A stretch of DNA of 9,021 nt from Chitinophagaceae bacterium (GTDB lineage Bacteria > Bacteroidota > Bacteroidia > Chitinophagales > Chitinophagaceae), in NCBI GenBank assembly GCA_947461495.1, contig CANHLV010000049.1, positions 1 through 9,021 on the forward strand, in the 5' to 3' direction. Made by a program: the position numbers and the translations under genes. The notes beneath the pieces were generated by a model. It ran no database searches, was not told the origin of the DNA, and saw nothing but the letters and a program-made list of their open reading frames with translations. Shown piece by piece: positions 1 through 7,821 of this stretch; position 1 is the first letter of the stretch; every line of letters begins with the position of its first letter.

Positions 1-230
1 AATCCTCCTAACCATGCATAGGCAGGAGCTGATTTGATGCCTGTCCAGGAAACCGATTGCTTTGTCAATAAAATATAAATTGAGACAGTTGCTGCACCAA
101 TGAGGAAAGAAATCATCGAAGCATGTATCGCACTGCTTCCGGCTTTTCCCAATTTAGCATTTATGCTAGCTTGTAATGGAAGTAATGCACCTGCAAGTAG
201 GGATGCAAAAATCCAAATGGTTTTGTTCAT
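1..230 (-). CDS. YdcZ/DUF606 family DMT-superfamily membrane transporter, N-terminal part
   Basis: The first 76 codons of a hydrophobic inner-membrane protein are present, and the window edge cuts the rest. The start is the ATG read from 230 down (MNKTIWIFASLL). Residues 4-21 form one membrane helix, and residues 36-56 a second. The signature ASINAKLGKAGSSAIHAS (21-38) and the later PAYAWLGG (69-76) match what I know of the DUF606/YdcZ family, small half-size relatives of the drug/metabolite transporter superfamily, usually about 140-150 residues. The substrate is not known for most members. The gene begins 14 bp after the carbonic anhydrase stop, so it is probably the distal gene of that operon. 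There is no Shine-Dalgarno sequence before the ATG, as is normal in Bacteroidota. Family assignment is fairly sure; function is open. Confidence 0.78.
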   Translation of the reverse strand, partial: MNKTIWIFASLLAGALLPLQASINAKLGKAGSSAIHASMISFLIGAATVSIYILLTKQSVSWTGIKSAPAYAWLGG

Positions 231-244
231 GCTACATTTTTGGG

Positions 245-1012
245 TTATAAAAACTCCACTTTTCCATTTTTTATATTGTAAAATGTACCGATAATTTTTA
301 TTTCTTTTTTGTCTTCCAATTCTTTAAGAATACTACTTTTTTTTCTAATAGTTTCTATTGTATTGGAGATGTTTCTTTTTGCCACATAATCCACATAATC
401 ATAATTTTTAGATTTCTTTTCACCTGTATAATCTTCAGCCAATGTTACAGCAGGTCTGATTTTGCTTAGTAAAGCAGTTATGTTTCCAACTTTTACATCA
501 TCAATGGCAGATTTTACGGCTCCACATGAACCATGACCCATTACAAAGATTACTTTGGCCCCAGCAACTTTGCAAGCATATTCCATACTGCCAAGCAAGT
601 CTTCATTCACAATGTTTCCAGCTACCCTTCCTACAAAAATATCACCTATTCCCTTATTGAAAACATCTTCTACTGGTACACGACTATCTATGCAAGATAA
701 TACCATAGCTTTTGGATGTTGCCCGTAAGCAGCATCTACAACTAAAGAAGAGTGGTCTCTTTTTGTCAGATTGTTATTGATAAAATTATCATTTCCATCC
801 TTGAAACTCTGAATGACCATTTCAGGAGTCAATAATTGTTGCTCTTTTTCTGTAAGCACCTTGTCAATTATTGGCTTGTCAATTAATTGAACTGTTGTGT
901 CTGAATTGTTTGACAAGTTTTTGGATTGATTGTTCTGTTCTTCATTGCATGAATGCAATACAATCAAAACTGATAAAATTAATACATGCTGTAACCAAAA
1001 TGACCTTTTCAT
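245..1012 (-). CDS. Lipoprotein beta-class carbonic anhydrase
   Basis: This 255-residue protein should interconvert CO2 and bicarbonate using zinc. The beta-class zinc-site motifs are intact: C-x-D-S-R (C107, D109, R111) and H-x-x-C (H160, C163), with GRVAGN (128-133) between them. The N terminus is a lipoprotein signal: a charged start, a hydrophobic stretch to about residue 19, then lipobox LHSC with lipidated Cys22. This should anchor the enzyme in the envelope on the periplasmic side, or on the surface if the acidic residues after the cysteine (NEE) act as an export signal, which is my inference. Residues 23-60 are a polar linker. The catalytic core is full length for the family. It lies 65 bp after the T9SS protein gene and 14 bp before the YdcZ-like gene. 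Likely roles are CO2/bicarbonate supply or pH balance; nothing in the context decides. Confidence 0.93.
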   Translation of the reverse strand: MKRSFWLQHVLILSVLIVLHSCNEEQNNQSKNLSNNSDTTVQLIDKPIIDKVLTEKEQQLLTPEMVIQSFKDGNDNFINNNLTKRDHSSLVVDAAYGQHPKAMVLSCIDSRVPVEDVFNKGIGDIFVGRVAGNIVNEDLLGSMEYACKVAGAKVIFVMGHGSCGAVKSAIDDVKVGNITALLSKIRPAVTLAEDYTGEKKSKNYDYVDYVAKRNISNTIETIRKKSSILKELEDKKEIKIIGTFYNIKNGKVEFL

Positions 1013-1077
1013 ATTTTAAATATTTGCCGTTAAAATTGTAAAATTTATACCTCTCTTTCTAGTATGCTTTCTTTAAC

Positions 1078-3288
1078 TTAATAATTCATTTTAACCAATT
1101 TTCCTGTTTGAAGTATTTGATTACTTGAATGGAATTTGTAAAAATAAACACCTGAAGAAAACTTGCTGAAATCAATGTCATTGACTCCATCAATTAAGAC
1201 GTAGTCTTTTATTATTAGTTGACCAATTGAATTATACAGATTCATTTTGATAACGCAGTTGGTTATGTTCTTATTAATTATTAAACGACTTCCAAATGGG
1301 TTTGGAAATAGTTTAGTTTCTGTCGTCAGGGCACAAATTCCATTATTGCAATTGATGCCCGAGGATACCGTAATTGAATCTCTAGAAACACAACTATTGT
1401 TATCTGTTACATCAACCCAGTAAACCCCTGGTGCCGTAATACCAAATACATTGCCTGATGTTCCATCGTTCCATACATAATTGTTGAAATTCCCCGGATT
1501 TAATGACAAGAGTTGACCATTACATATCGAAGTATCTTTTCCTAATTGCGGGCTGGGTTTTGGAAAAATATTAAGTGTTAATTCAACGATACTGTCACAA
1601 CCGCCGGCTGCCGTTAAAGTATCATAATAAACGCCACTTGATGAAATTAGATTTCCATTAAAAAAATATTCACCACAAGCACTAACATTTTGAGGGGTAA
1701 GAATTTTTGTAATAGTCAAATCAATTACCAAAGTGCTATCACATCCGCCAGTACTGATCAGATTTTGATAATAAACACCGGAATTTGTGTAAGTGTTGCC
1801 ATTCAGTGTATAACTACCGCAAGCTGTTGTAGTAATATTTGTGTATGGTGTCCTGCAGCCTCCTGTTAATTTTACAAGGGCAACATCTACGAAGCCGTAT
1901 GGAGTTACAATGTTCGTCAGTGGTCCTGGATCGAAGTCTACAGCAAAGGGGAAATCACCTGTGTAGTATATATTTTTTAATACATCAACTTGAATGGTAA
2001 CATAAATACTTTCATAAGATCCGAGAATTGCATTTTGAAATTGTGAAGCCCAAACATAATCACCGGCTTCACTTAATTTAGTGATGAAAATATTCCCTTC
2101 TGTAAGTGAATGAATAGCCTGACCGGGATCAAAATCTACTGTATTATAAAATCCACCTGAAATATAAATGTTGTTGCCAGCATCAAAAGTGATACATTCT
2201 CCAAAGGCCTCGCCTGAAAATGTTTTAGCGAAAATTAAATTACCGGCATTGTTAAGTTTTACGATAAAACAACCTCTGTTTGAAGCATTGGTAAGGTTAA
2301 AAACGGCTGTACCTGGGTCGAAATCTACCGTGCCATTATACTGTCCCGTTAGTAATATATTGTCAGCATTGTCGATTTCGATACTCCATACTTTATCTGT
2401 CGCAGCACCACCGAATTGTTTAACCCATGAAAAAAGACCATTGCTGTCGAGCTTCACAACAACTCCATCATTGTCTCCATTTGATGACAAAACTGCAGTT
2501 CCTACACTTGGATCGAAATCAACAGACTGAGTAAAATTTCCACCCAAATAAATAGCACCTTTCGAATCTGATTCCATGGTGAGTTCCTGCATGGATGCGG
2601 TATTTTGATTGGGCATTTGTTTGGCCCATTTGAAATTACCGTTTTCATCAATTTTAAAAATGAAAAAATCGTTGTAGATGTTTCCACCCGTCATGGTATA
2701 AACACCAGGTCCTGGATCGAAATCTGCAGGCCCGCCAAAATCGCCACCCAGTAAGATGTTGTTGTTAACATCAATTTCCAAAGTGTTGATAGAATAAACC
2801 TGCCATTGTTTCGACCAAATATAATTACCATTATTATCAAGCTTTATAACAAAAGCATCAGAACCAAGTGAAGTTACATTAACTGTGCCCGGCCCAGGAT
2901 CCATATCCACTGTTCCTTGATACATTCCAAGAATTACGATGTTTCCTTTATTATCAAATTTCATTTTTCTGACTTGATCACCTTGTAAACCGCCAATATG
3001 TTTTGCCCAATGAAAATTGCCAGAACTGTCATATTCCATGATGAACAAATCCTGATCTCCATTTGAAGTCAAATTAAAAATACCAGGTCCTGCATCAAAA
3101 TCAGGGGTACCTCTGAAATGACCAGCTACAATAACGGATTTATTCGAGTCAATTACTAGTGAAACGCCATCAAATGAGTAGCCTGCTAATCCAATATGCT
3201 TCATCCAATTCAAAGCGACTTGCTGGGAAAATGAAATACAGAAACTAAATAACACAAGTAATGTTAAGAAGTAAATTTTTTTTATCAT
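1078..3288 (-). CDS. T9SS-exported protein with seven beta-propeller (SBBP-like) repeats and Cys-rich repeats
   Basis: This 736-residue protein is secreted or surface-bound. A signal peptide (1-21, ending FSFCISFS) is followed by seven repeats of about 65 residues, each with a D-F-D-P-G signature at residues 63, 128, 189, 257, 322, 385 and 451 (the first is DFDAG, the second DMDPG, the fourth DFDPS). Each unit also holds a D-x-F-I-x-K-L-D strand and a G-N-F-x-W-A-K strand, which resembles SBBP beta-propeller repeats. Two cysteine repeats follow (489-526 and 537-574), each an ACG-(S/E)-Y…SGVYY…GGCDS pattern. A third Ig/PKD-like module (582-641) carries GVYWVDVTDNNSC. The C-terminal domain (659-736), with LFPNPFGSRL and SSGVYFYKF, is a type A sorting signal for the type IX secretion system. 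The role is unknown; adhesion or ligand binding is a guess. No catalytic motif is visible. Confidence 0.9.
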   Translation of the reverse strand: MIKKIYFLTLLVLFSFCISFSQQVALNWMKHIGLAGYSFDGVSLVIDSNKSVIVAGHFRGTPDFDAGPGIFNLTSNGDQDLFIMEYDSSGNFHWAKHIGGLQGDQVRKMKFDNKGNIVILGMYQGTVDMDPGPGTVNVTSLGSDAFVIKLDNNGNYIWSKQWQVYSINTLEIDVNNNILLGGDFGGPADFDPGPGVYTMTGGNIYNDFFIFKIDENGNFKWAKQMPNQNTASMQELTMESDSKGAIYLGGNFTQSVDFDPSVGTAVLSSNGDNDGVVVKLDSNGLFSWVKQFGGAATDKVWSIEIDNADNILLTGQYNGTVDFDPGTAVFNLTNASNRGCFIVKLNNAGNLIFAKTFSGEAFGECITFDAGNNIYISGGFYNTVDFDPGQAIHSLTEGNIFITKLSEAGDYVWASQFQNAILGSYESIYVTIQVDVLKNIYYTGDFPFAVDFDPGPLTNIVTPYGFVDVALVKLTGGCRTPYTNITTTACGSYTLNGNTYTNSGVYYQNLISTGGCDSTLVIDLTITKILTPQNVSACGEYFFNGNLISSSGVYYDTLTAAGGCDSIVELTLNIFPKPSPQLGKDTSICNGQLLSLNPGNFNNYVWNDGTSGNVFGITAPGVYWVDVTDNNSCVSRDSITVSSGINCNNGICALTTETKLFPNPFGSRLIINKNITNCVIKMNLYNSIGQLIIKDYVLIDGVNDIDFSKFSSGVYFYKFHSSNQILQTGKLVKMNY
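1864..3225 (-). repeat. Seven coding repeats of about 195 bp (beta-propeller blades)
   Basis: Within the T9SS protein gene, codons for the D-F-D-P-G signature begin at 3102, 2907, 2724, 2520, 2325, 2136 and 1938, giving a period of 183-204 bp. The DNA is diverged between copies, although the GGTCCTGGATCGAAATCT-like stretch on the plus strand is still recognisable in most of them. The N-terminal segment begins with a lone W-M-K-H-I-G strand and the seventh copy lacks that strand. This fits one closed propeller in which the two ends complete a single blade. Confidence 0.85.
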
Positions 3289-3311
3289 AATTAGATGACC
3301 TCTTTAAAACG

Positions 3312-3319
3312 CAAAAATA
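3312..3319 (-). promoter_or_regulatory. Bacteroidota-type -7 promoter element for the T9SS protein gene
   Basis: Read on the minus strand this is TATTTTTG, a full match to the TAnnTTTG -7 consensus of the Bacteroidota primary sigma factor. It would place the transcript start near 3308, about 20 nt before the ATG at 3288. The region 19-21 nt upstream (TTCA) is a poor match to the TTTG -33 element, so the call rests on the -7 box and its position in the 66-bp intergenic gap. Confidence 0.4.
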
Positions 3320-3354
3320 ACCTTAAACAGCTGAATAATGAATTAGTAATAATA

Positions 3355-4512
3355 TTATTTCCACAATAAAAAGTATACAAAAACTAAAAATGAAACTGTA
3401 GCAGCAATTATAAATAAATACAATGATCCCAACTGAAACCAGATTACACCAGCTATTGTACTGGCAAATAAACTGCATATGCTTTGTAGTCCTGCAAAGG
3501 TTCCAATCGCTGTAGCCGTATCTTTTTTATCGGCAATATTACTGATCCAGGCTTTAGCAATTCCTTCTGTGGCTGCAGCATAAATACCATATAACAAAAA
3601 CAGGAGTACAAACCACCATAATTCAGTTGTAATGCCCATTCCTGCATAAACAATAATGAATATAAATAAACCTGTAATAAAAATCTTTTTCATCCCCAAC
3701 TTATCAGCGAGGATGCCCATCGGAAATGCAGACAATGAATAGATGAGGTTGTAAAAAATATAAATACCAATTACATACGTGTCATTTATACCGGCTTCTT
3801 TTACTTTTAATAATAAAAAAACATCGGAGCTGTTGAATAAAGCAAATGTGAGTAATCCGATTAATAATTTACGATATCGAACATCGCTTTGTTTCCAGTA
3901 AGTAAGAAATGAAAAGAAGCCGACTTTAGTTTTTGATGGCTTCGCTTGAATTGTTTTTTGTTTTAAAAACAGGGTTGCTACAATCGCCAATACTCCCGGA
4001 ATAAATGCAATCAGAAAAAGACTTTTATAATGACTGGGGTTATAATATAAATACACCAAAGCAAATGCGGGTCCAATCACCGCACCTAATGTATCCATAG
4101 AACGATGAAAGCCGAATATCTTTCCTTTGGTTGCAGGTGTGGCTTCATCAGACAATAAAGCATCTCTTGCTCCTGTTCTGATTCCTTTTCCTAATCGATC
4201 GATAGTTCTTGAGAAAAAGATCCATAAAGGAGTAATGAAAAATGCCAGCATAGGTTTGGAAATCGCGCTGAGTGTATATCCTAGCTGTACAAAAGGAACT
4301 CTCTTTCCGGTTACATCAGATAATTTCCCAAAATAACCTTTACTTAATCCGGCTGTTGCTTCGGCTATGCCTTCCAGTAAGCCTATGAAAACAATTGAAA
4401 AGCCAATTGATTTTAAATACACCGGCATGACTGGGTACAACATTTCGCTGGCAGCATCTGTACATAAACTGATTATAGATAAAATCCAAACTGTTTTTGA
4501 AATGGAAGACAA
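3355..4512 (-). CDS. MFS family transporter, TTG start
   Basis: This 385-residue inner-membrane transporter of the major facilitator superfamily has about 12 hydrophobic segments. The loop motif A appears in both halves: GYFGKLSDVTGKR (59-71) and GILADKLGMKK (266-276). Between them are DRLGKGIRTGARDALLSDE (105-123) and a G-x-x-x-G-P motif C-like stretch (143-151, GAVIGPAFA), which is associated with antiporters in drug-efflux families. Substrate and direction are unknown. The start must be TTG at 4512: the frame upstream is closed by the TAA of the peptidase gene at 4516-4518, and the first ATG (residue 24) would remove the first membrane helix. The TTG lies 3 nt after that stop, which suggests translational coupling. 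The pairing with a secreted peptidase could mean uptake or export of peptide-derived compounds, but that is only inference. Confidence 0.87.
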   Translation of the reverse strand: MSSISKTVWILSIISLCTDAASEMLYPVMPVYLKSIGFSIVFIGLLEGIAEATAGLSKGYFGKLSDVTGKRVPFVQLGYTLSAISKPMLAFFITPLWIFFSRTIDRLGKGIRTGARDALLSDEATPATKGKIFGFHRSMDTLGAVIGPAFALVYLYYNPSHYKSLFLIAFIPGVLAIVATLFLKQKTIQAKPSKTKVGFFSFLTYWKQSDVRYRKLLIGLLTFALFNSSDVFLLLKVKEAGINDTYVIGIYIFYNLIYSLSAFPMGILADKLGMKKIFITGLFIFIIVYAGMGITTELWWFVLLFLLYGIYAAATEGIAKAWISNIADKKDTATAIGTFAGLQSICSLFASTIAGVIWFQLGSLYLFIIAATVSFLVFVYFLLWK

Positions 4513-4515
4513 GAT

Positions 4516-6645
4516 TTATTTGTTGATACCTTCCAAAGTTAAGAGGAATGTATAATTTAAGGCCACATCTTTTAAATAATCAAATCTGCCACTGGCGCCA
4601 CCATGTCCGAAATTCATGTTTGTATGTAGAAGCAGCAAGTGATTATCTTTTTTTGTTGCTCTCAATTTTGCCACCCATTTCTGAGGTTCAAAATATTGCA
4701 CCTGACTATCGTGTAATCCTGTTGAAACAAGTATGTTGGGATAGTGAGTAGCCCTTATGTTTTCATAAGGATTGTAACTATTCATATAGTCGTAATATTC
4801 CTTGTTTTTGGGATTACCCCATTCATCGAATTCATTAGTTGTTAAAGGAATATTTTCATCCAGCATGGTATTGATTACATCCACAAAAGGAACCTCAGCA
4901 ATGATACCGTTCCAAAGATCAGGCGCCATGGTAGTTACAGCGCCCATCAATAAGCCACCGGCACTTCTGCCCATGGCATAAAGATGTTTTGAACTTGTAT
5001 ATTTTTCTTTTATTAAATACTCAGCACAATCGATGAAATCGTAAAAACTATTTTTCTTTTTCAGCAATCTACCGTCTTCATACCAGGCTCGCCCCATTTC
5101 TTGCCCGCCTCTGATATGTGCGATCGCGAAACAAAAACCTCTATTGAGTAAACTCAATCTTGAACTAGAAAAACTGGCTTCTGTGGAATAACCATAACTG
5201 CCATAACCGTAAAGCAATAGAGGTGAATTGCCATCTTTATTGAATCCATTTTTATAAATAATAGAAACTGGTACTTTGGAACCATCTCTTGCCGTTACCA
5301 TGATTCTTTCTGTGGTATAATCAGCAGGGTTGTAGGCTCCTAGCACTTGTTGTTTTTTTAAAACCAATTTTTTATGAGAAACCATATCTAATTCATAAAC
5401 AGTATTTGGTGATTTTAATGAGCTGAAATTATATCTGAATGTTTTGCCATTGAAATCAGGAGAACTCAAAAGAGACAGCGAACAATCATTTTCATCATTA
5501 ACCACTTTAAATATTGAATTATCAATTAAGCTTTTCACAATCAATTGTTCAAAGCCATTTTCTCTTTCTTGAAGAATAATGTAGTTATTAAATTCTTCAA
5601 TATTTTCAATCAATACATTTTCATTATGAGGCAAATAATCTACCCAATTATCGGATGTAGTTTTCTTCAAACCACATTCCATGATTTTGAAATTTTTGGC
5701 ACCATCTTTATTGGTCAGTATCAGAAATTTATTTTCAATACAAGAAACATTATACAACACATTTTTCATTCGAGGTTGAAAGCATTTGAAATTTTCATTG
5801 GGCTTGTCGGCTTTGATGAAATGCATTTCTGTGGATAAAGTACCTTCAGATTTGATGAAGATAAATTGGTTGTTTTTGCTTTTATAAACCGAAATATAAT
5901 TGCTGTTATCTTTTTCATCATAAACTACATCGTCTTTTTCTTGAGGTTCGCCCAAGTGATGCCTTTTGATTTTTTCACTCAGCAAAGTGACTTGATTGTT
6001 GGCCGTATAGAAAATTGTTTTGTTGTTATTTGCCCAGCAAGGATCGCCTTGTGTACCTTCAACTTTGTCATTTAATATTTTTCCTGTTGAAAGGTCTTTT
6101 ACATAAATGGAATATTGTAATCTGCTGAGTTCATCAACTGCAAAAGCGAGCAAACGATTGTCTTCACTAACTTCCATGCCGGTTACTTTATAATAAGGGT
6201 GTCCGATGGCCATTTGATCTACATCCAGTAAGATTTCTTCTTTGGCTTGAAGGCTTCCTTTTTTTCTGCAGTATTTAAAATATTGATTTCCGGGTTCGGT
6301 ACGATGGTAATAATAATATCCATTATTAAAAACAGGCACATCTTCATCTTTTTCTTTTATTCTAGATTTCATTTCGTTGAAAAGCTGGTTCTGAAAATAT
6401 GAAGTGTTGCTCATTACTTTTTCGAGATAATTATTTTCTGCTTTCAGATTTTCTACAACAAGATTGCTGTCAGGACCTTTTCCAAAATAGTCATACATCC
6501 AAAAATAGGGGTCGGCAACGCTGTCGTTGTGAATGCTTCTCCAATGGATTTTAACTGGAGCGACAGGAGGTGTAGTCTGTGTGAATTGCGCTGAAGCGAT
6601 TGTCGAAATGATGATTGCGAAAAAAGCAAGATGTAATTTTATCAT
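4516..6645 (-). CDS. ptrB: Secreted S9A serine peptidase, oligopeptidase B-like
   Basis: This 709-residue peptidase belongs to the prolyl oligopeptidase family. A signal peptide (1-19, ending ASA, cut before Q20) should send it to the periplasm, unlike the cytosolic E. coli PtrB. Residues from about 25 to 440 form the N-terminal propeller that screens substrates by size; the alpha/beta-hydrolase domain follows. The catalytic triad is visible: Ser561 in GRSAGG, Asp646 in STGLHDSQVQYFEP and His681 in FGHGG. GRSAGG, HIRGGQEMGRAWYEDG (510-525) and GLHDSQVQYFEPQKWVAKLR are typical of oligopeptidase B, which cuts short peptides after Lys or Arg, rather than of prolyl oligopeptidase, which has GGSNGG. 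The length agrees with the family (about 690) plus a signal peptide. The gene is 57 bp after the OmpA-like gene and 3 bp before the MFS gene. The subtype is likely but specificity is not proven. Confidence 0.92.
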   Translation of the reverse strand: MIKLHLAFFAIIISTIASAQFTQTTPPVAPVKIHWRSIHNDSVADPYFWMYDYFGKGPDSNLVVENLKAENNYLEKVMSNTSYFQNQLFNEMKSRIKEKDEDVPVFNNGYYYYHRTEPGNQYFKYCRKKGSLQAKEEILLDVDQMAIGHPYYKVTGMEVSEDNRLLAFAVDELSRLQYSIYVKDLSTGKILNDKVEGTQGDPCWANNNKTIFYTANNQVTLLSEKIKRHHLGEPQEKDDVVYDEKDNSNYISVYKSKNNQFIFIKSEGTLSTEMHFIKADKPNENFKCFQPRMKNVLYNVSCIENKFLILTNKDGAKNFKIMECGLKKTTSDNWVDYLPHNENVLIENIEEFNNYIILQERENGFEQLIVKSLIDNSIFKVVNDENDCSLSLLSSPDFNGKTFRYNFSSLKSPNTVYELDMVSHKKLVLKKQQVLGAYNPADYTTERIMVTARDGSKVPVSIIYKNGFNKDGNSPLLLYGYGSYGYSTEASFSSSRLSLLNRGFCFAIAHIRGGQEMGRAWYEDGRLLKKKNSFYDFIDCAEYLIKEKYTSSKHLYAMGRSAGGLLMGAVTTMAPDLWNGIIAEVPFVDVINTMLDENIPLTTNEFDEWGNPKNKEYYDYMNSYNPYENIRATHYPNILVSTGLHDSQVQYFEPQKWVAKLRATKKDNHLLLLHTNMNFGHGGASGRFDYLKDVALNYTFLLTLEGINK

Positions 6646-6672
6646 AGAATCATTTTAATAAAATTACATCTT
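6628..6672 (-). promoter_or_regulatory. Perfect 15-bp inverted repeat enclosing the peptidase start codon
   Basis: Arms 6628-6642 and 6658-6672 are exact reverse complements (AAGATGTAATTTTAT and ATAAAATTACATCTT on the plus strand), separated by 15 nt. In the mRNA the loop ends with the ATG of the peptidase gene (6645-6643), and codons 2-6 form the 3' arm, so folding would hinder initiation. A -7-like box (TAATTTTA, 6666-6659) overlaps the 5' arm. A transcript started there (near 6655) would lack that arm, while read-through from the OmpA-like gene would contain the whole hairpin. The regulatory role is inference; the inverted repeat is seen directly. Confidence 0.5.
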
Positions 6673-6702
6673 TAATCATGAAAAAAAACTTGCTTCTTGC
6701 AA

Positions 6703-7815
6703 TTAGTAATCAACCACATTAATTTCAACTCTTCTGTTTTTTTCCATCAATTCATCACTGACCGCATTAGGATACAACATGTATTTTGCACCATAGCCAA
6801 TTTTGGAGAGTCTGTTTTCTTCAATTCCATTTTTTACTAAATATTCGTAAACCATTTTTGCTCTTTCATCCGAAAGCCATTGATTGAATTTTCCCATTTC
6901 ATCTGTCATCTCCTGATAAACAGGATAATTAACATGACCTTCGATTTGGATAGTGAGTCTTTTATTTTTTCTCATCAATTTCAATAATGCCTCCATCGAT
7001 GGTTTTGATGCAGGTATCATTGTAGCAACGTTGCCAAAGAAATTCATGTTTTTAAACACGTATTTTTTTCCTTTTTTCAATTCAGGTAGTACTGTAGTAA
7101 GATTTCTAAAAGTCCTTGTTTTTTCACTCACGAGAATTGGTTGCGAGGACAAGAAATTATGTTCATTATAATAAGTGAGGCTGTAAGGTTTATTTACAAT
7201 TACTTGTGCATTAAATACATAATTACCATTCGCATCAGAATGAGTTGTTTTGACTTCATTGCCTTCATTGTCGTTGAGCGAAACTTCAGCAATTAAAGGC
7301 TTGTTATGTTCGTTTACAACTCTACCTTGTATCATAATGACTGTTTGCCTATTGTAAGTACAATTGACTTCCATTTCAACTCTTCTGTTAAGCGCCATTT
7401 CATCTTCATTTCTGTTTTTATTCACAGGTTTTCTTTTTCCTAAAGCATCGATATGAATAATACTATCATTGATTTCTCTGGATAATAAATAATCTTTTAC
7501 AGCATTAACTCGTTTAAGAGAGAGGTTATCATTGTAGCCATTGTTTCCGTTTTTGTCGCAATGACCTTTTATGTTGATGGCTGTAATTTTGTAATCGAGT
7601 AAAAGGCTGTCAATCTTGTTTTTTTCCTCATCATCTAGTTTGTAATTGTCGTATTCGAAATAAACAGTTTTAATTAATTTTTGTCCTTGACCAAAGGTGT
7701 ACATGAAAATCAGAAATAAAAATGAAATGGTTAGGATTGTTTTTTTTCTGAGTGAAATGAAATTTACCGGGAATGGAATGGCCATGCCAATGCTTGCAGG
7801 ATGTGGGTTTTGCAT
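6703..7815 (-). CDS. OmpA-family envelope protein with two OmpA-type domains around a CarboxypepD_reg-like domain
   Basis: This 370-residue exported protein has three modules. The first OmpA C-terminal-like domain (about 48-151) has VYFEYDNYKL, GHCDKNG with D87, LSLKRVNAVKDYL with R102, and NRRVEMEV; Asp and Arg at these places bind the diaminopimelate of peptidoglycan in known OmpA domains. A carboxypeptidase-regulatory-like beta domain (about 162-232) follows, with IQGRVVNEHNKPL and SDANGNYVF. The second OmpA-type domain (about 252-370) has GHVNYP, LSDERAKMVYEYL (R318) and NRRVEINV, but Asn296 replaces the binding Asp. A hydrophobic signal segment lies at 26-42 (TILTISFLFLIFMYTFG). With the first ATG it has an unusually long 25-residue n-region; the second ATG (7785, residue 11) is a plausible true start. 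A probable role is anchoring the outer membrane to peptidoglycan. The next gene, the peptidase, starts 57 bp later. Confidence 0.88.
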   Translation of the reverse strand: MQNPHPASIGMAIPFPVNFISLRKKTILTISFLFLIFMYTFGQGQKLIKTVYFEYDNYKLDDEEKNKIDSLLLDYKITAINIKGHCDKNGNNGYNDNLSLKRVNAVKDYLLSREINDSIIHIDALGKRKPVNKNRNEDEMALNRRVEMEVNCTYNRQTVIMIQGRVVNEHNKPLIAEVSLNDNEGNEVKTTHSDANGNYVFNAQVIVNKPYSLTYYNEHNFLSSQPILVSEKTRTFRNLTTVLPELKKGKKYVFKNMNFFGNVATMIPASKPSMEALLKLMRKNKRLTIQIEGHVNYPVYQEMTDEMGKFNQWLSDERAKMVYEYLVKNGIEENRLSKIGYGAKYMLYPNAVSDELMEKNRRVEINVVDY

Positions 7816-7821
7816 AACAGA

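Noticed and set aside
100..294. Plus-strand 64-codon open frame near the left edge.
   Set aside because: It is antisense to the YdcZ-like gene and to the end of the carbonic anhydrase gene and resembles no family I know.
1040..1047. TAAATTTT -7-like box upstream of the carbonic anhydrase gene.
   Set aside because: There is no -33-like element at the expected distance, and such strings are frequent in AT-rich DNA; the gene could equally be read from upstream.
2168..2530. Plus-strand 120-codon open frame opposite the propeller repeats.
   Set aside because: It is the complement of the clearly coding repeats, with no recognisable domain; open antisense frames are expected over repetitive coding DNA.
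5545..6075. Two plus-strand open frames opposite the peptidase gene with runs of hydrophobic residues.
   Set aside because: They lie antisense to a full-length conserved peptidase, and their hydrophobic content follows from complementing Lys/Glu/Asn-rich codons.
6681..6702. Possible intrinsic terminator after the OmpA-like gene: TTGC-AAGAA-GCAA stem followed by eight T on the minus strand.
   Set aside because: The stem is only 4 bp and AT-containing, too weak to call a terminator despite the T8 tract.
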